The notes under the pieces are model-generated. The model was not told the DNA's origin, ran no database searches, and saw nothing but the letters and a program-made list of their open reading frames with translations. The position numbers were made by a program, and so were the translations under genes. From Planctomycetota bacterium (GTDB taxonomy: Bacteria > Planctomycetota > Planctomycetia > Pirellulales > Pirellulaceae), in assembly GCA_029259935.1 (NCBI GenBank), contig JAJDEH010000486.1:1-23745 (forward strand): a stretch of 23,745 nt of DNA, in the 5' to 3' direction. Shown here one piece after another: positions 23,268-23,745 of the stretch (position 1 is the stretch's first letter; each line of letters begins with the position of its first letter).

Positions 23268-23537
23268 TTAACGTTTTCCCTTGCCACCATGCCCGCGGAA
23301 AGTTCGCGTGGGAGCGAACTCGCCCAGCTTGTGGCCTACCATATCTTCAGTGACAAACACCTTGGTGTGCTGTCTACCGTTATGAACCATGAACGTGTGA
23401 CCCACGAATTCCGGCACGATTGTGCAGGCGCGAGCCCATGTCGTAATTGGAGTTTTCGATCCCGCGTCGTCGTGCTTTTGCACTTTGACATACAGCCTTG
23501 GATCGACGTACGGACCTTTTTTTGTTGACCTACCCAT
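23268..23537 (-). CDS. rpsS: 30S ribosomal protein S19
   Basis: This 89-residue protein begins [19 protein letters not shown], with the conserved blocks [32 protein letters not shown] and [21 protein letters not shown]19 sits in the 30S head with S13. It starts 2 bp after the rplB stop. Confidence 0.98.
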   Translation of the reverse strand: MGRSTKKGPYVDPRLYVKVQKHDDAGSKTPITTWARACTIVPEFVGHTFMVHNGRQHTKVFVTEDMVGHKLGEFAPTRTFRGHGGKGKR

Positions 23538-23539
23538 AC

Positions 23540-23745
23540 CTATTTCTTCAGCGTTAGTTGTCCATATCGTTTCGATTTACGACGACGCACAATGGAGGCA
23601 TTCGAGGGCTTCCGTCTCTTTCGAGTCGGCCCACCCTTGGCCGGCTTACCCGAGGGACTCACCGGGTGACGCCCACCCTTGGTTCGGCCTTCACCACCAC
23701 CGTGTGGATGATCGACGGGATTCATCGCCGTGCCGCGAACGTGCG
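23540..23745 (-). CDS. rplB: 50S ribosomal protein L2, C-terminal part (5' end outside window)
   Basis: The frame is open to the window edge, so only the last ~67 residues are seen. They begin [20 protein letters not shown], the strictly conserved L2 segment whose histidines lie near the peptidyl-transferase centre, and end in a basic tail ([15 protein letters not shown]). The ATG at 23725 is an internal Met, not a start. This confirms the S10-operon order rplB-rpsS-rplV-rpsC. Confidence 0.98.
   Translation of the reverse strand, partial: HVRGTAMNPVDHPHGGGEGRTKGGRHPVSPSGKPAKGGPTRKRRKPSNASIVRRRKSKRYGQLTLKK

Overview
The window looks like a chromosomal piece of a planctomycete (phylum Planctomycetota, probably Pirellulales-like). 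The reasons are three different sulfatases packed within 6 kb, a very tyrosine-rich secreted protein of a planctomycete-like kind, and an S10/spc ribosomal operon with no room for rpmD (L30) between rpsE and rplO. The phylum assignment is an inference; no rRNA gene or other direct phylogenetic marker was analysed.

Left part (1-3958): the 3' end of a secreted-type beta-helix protein whose last ~50 residues resemble a sulfatase C-terminus, then a small lipoprotein of unknown role (both +). Next comes a compact minus-strand cobalamin cluster, cobT-cobS-cobC, for assembly of the B12 nucleotide loop and lower ligand.

Middle part (4160-11992): sulfatase 1 (+), converging on a fold-type II PLP enzyme (threonine dehydratase/serine racemase-like, -). 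That enzyme lies downstream of sulfatase 2 (SGSH/heparan N-sulfatase-like, -), which diverges from sulfatase 3 (arylsulfatase A-like, +). Sulfatase 3 converges on an MsbA-type ABC exporter half-transporter (-). All three sulfatases have the Cys form of the active site, so they need a formylglycine-generating enzyme, which is not in the window. The sulfatases probably desulfate polysaccharides outside the cytoplasm.

Accessory patch (11993-13693): a 495-bp non-coding stretch with nested inverted repeats, a Tyr-rich secreted protein with a strong terminator, and a DUF1990 protein.

Right part (13762-23745): a long minus-strand run of essential genes. Read in the direction of transcription it is rplB (partial)-rpsS-rplV-rpsC-rplP-rpmC-rpsQ-rplN-rplX-rplE-rpsN-rpsH-rplF-rplR-rpsE-rplO-secY-adk-map. 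It supplies ribosomal proteins, the SecY translocon channel, adenylate kinase and methionine aminopeptidase.

The most unusual points are: (1) an L29 (rpmC) about 100 residues longer than normal, with an unrecognised beta-rich-looking C-terminal extension that would sit near the ribosomal exit tunnel; (2) a 62-nt out-of-frame overlap in which the tail of rpsC also encodes the conserved N-terminus of L16 and carries its perfect Shine-Dalgarno; (3) tandem AAAGGAC repeats that place several SD-like sites before rplF; (4) the beta-helix plus sulfatase-like tail; (5) an Ile in place of the usual Thr after the adenylate kinase P-loop.
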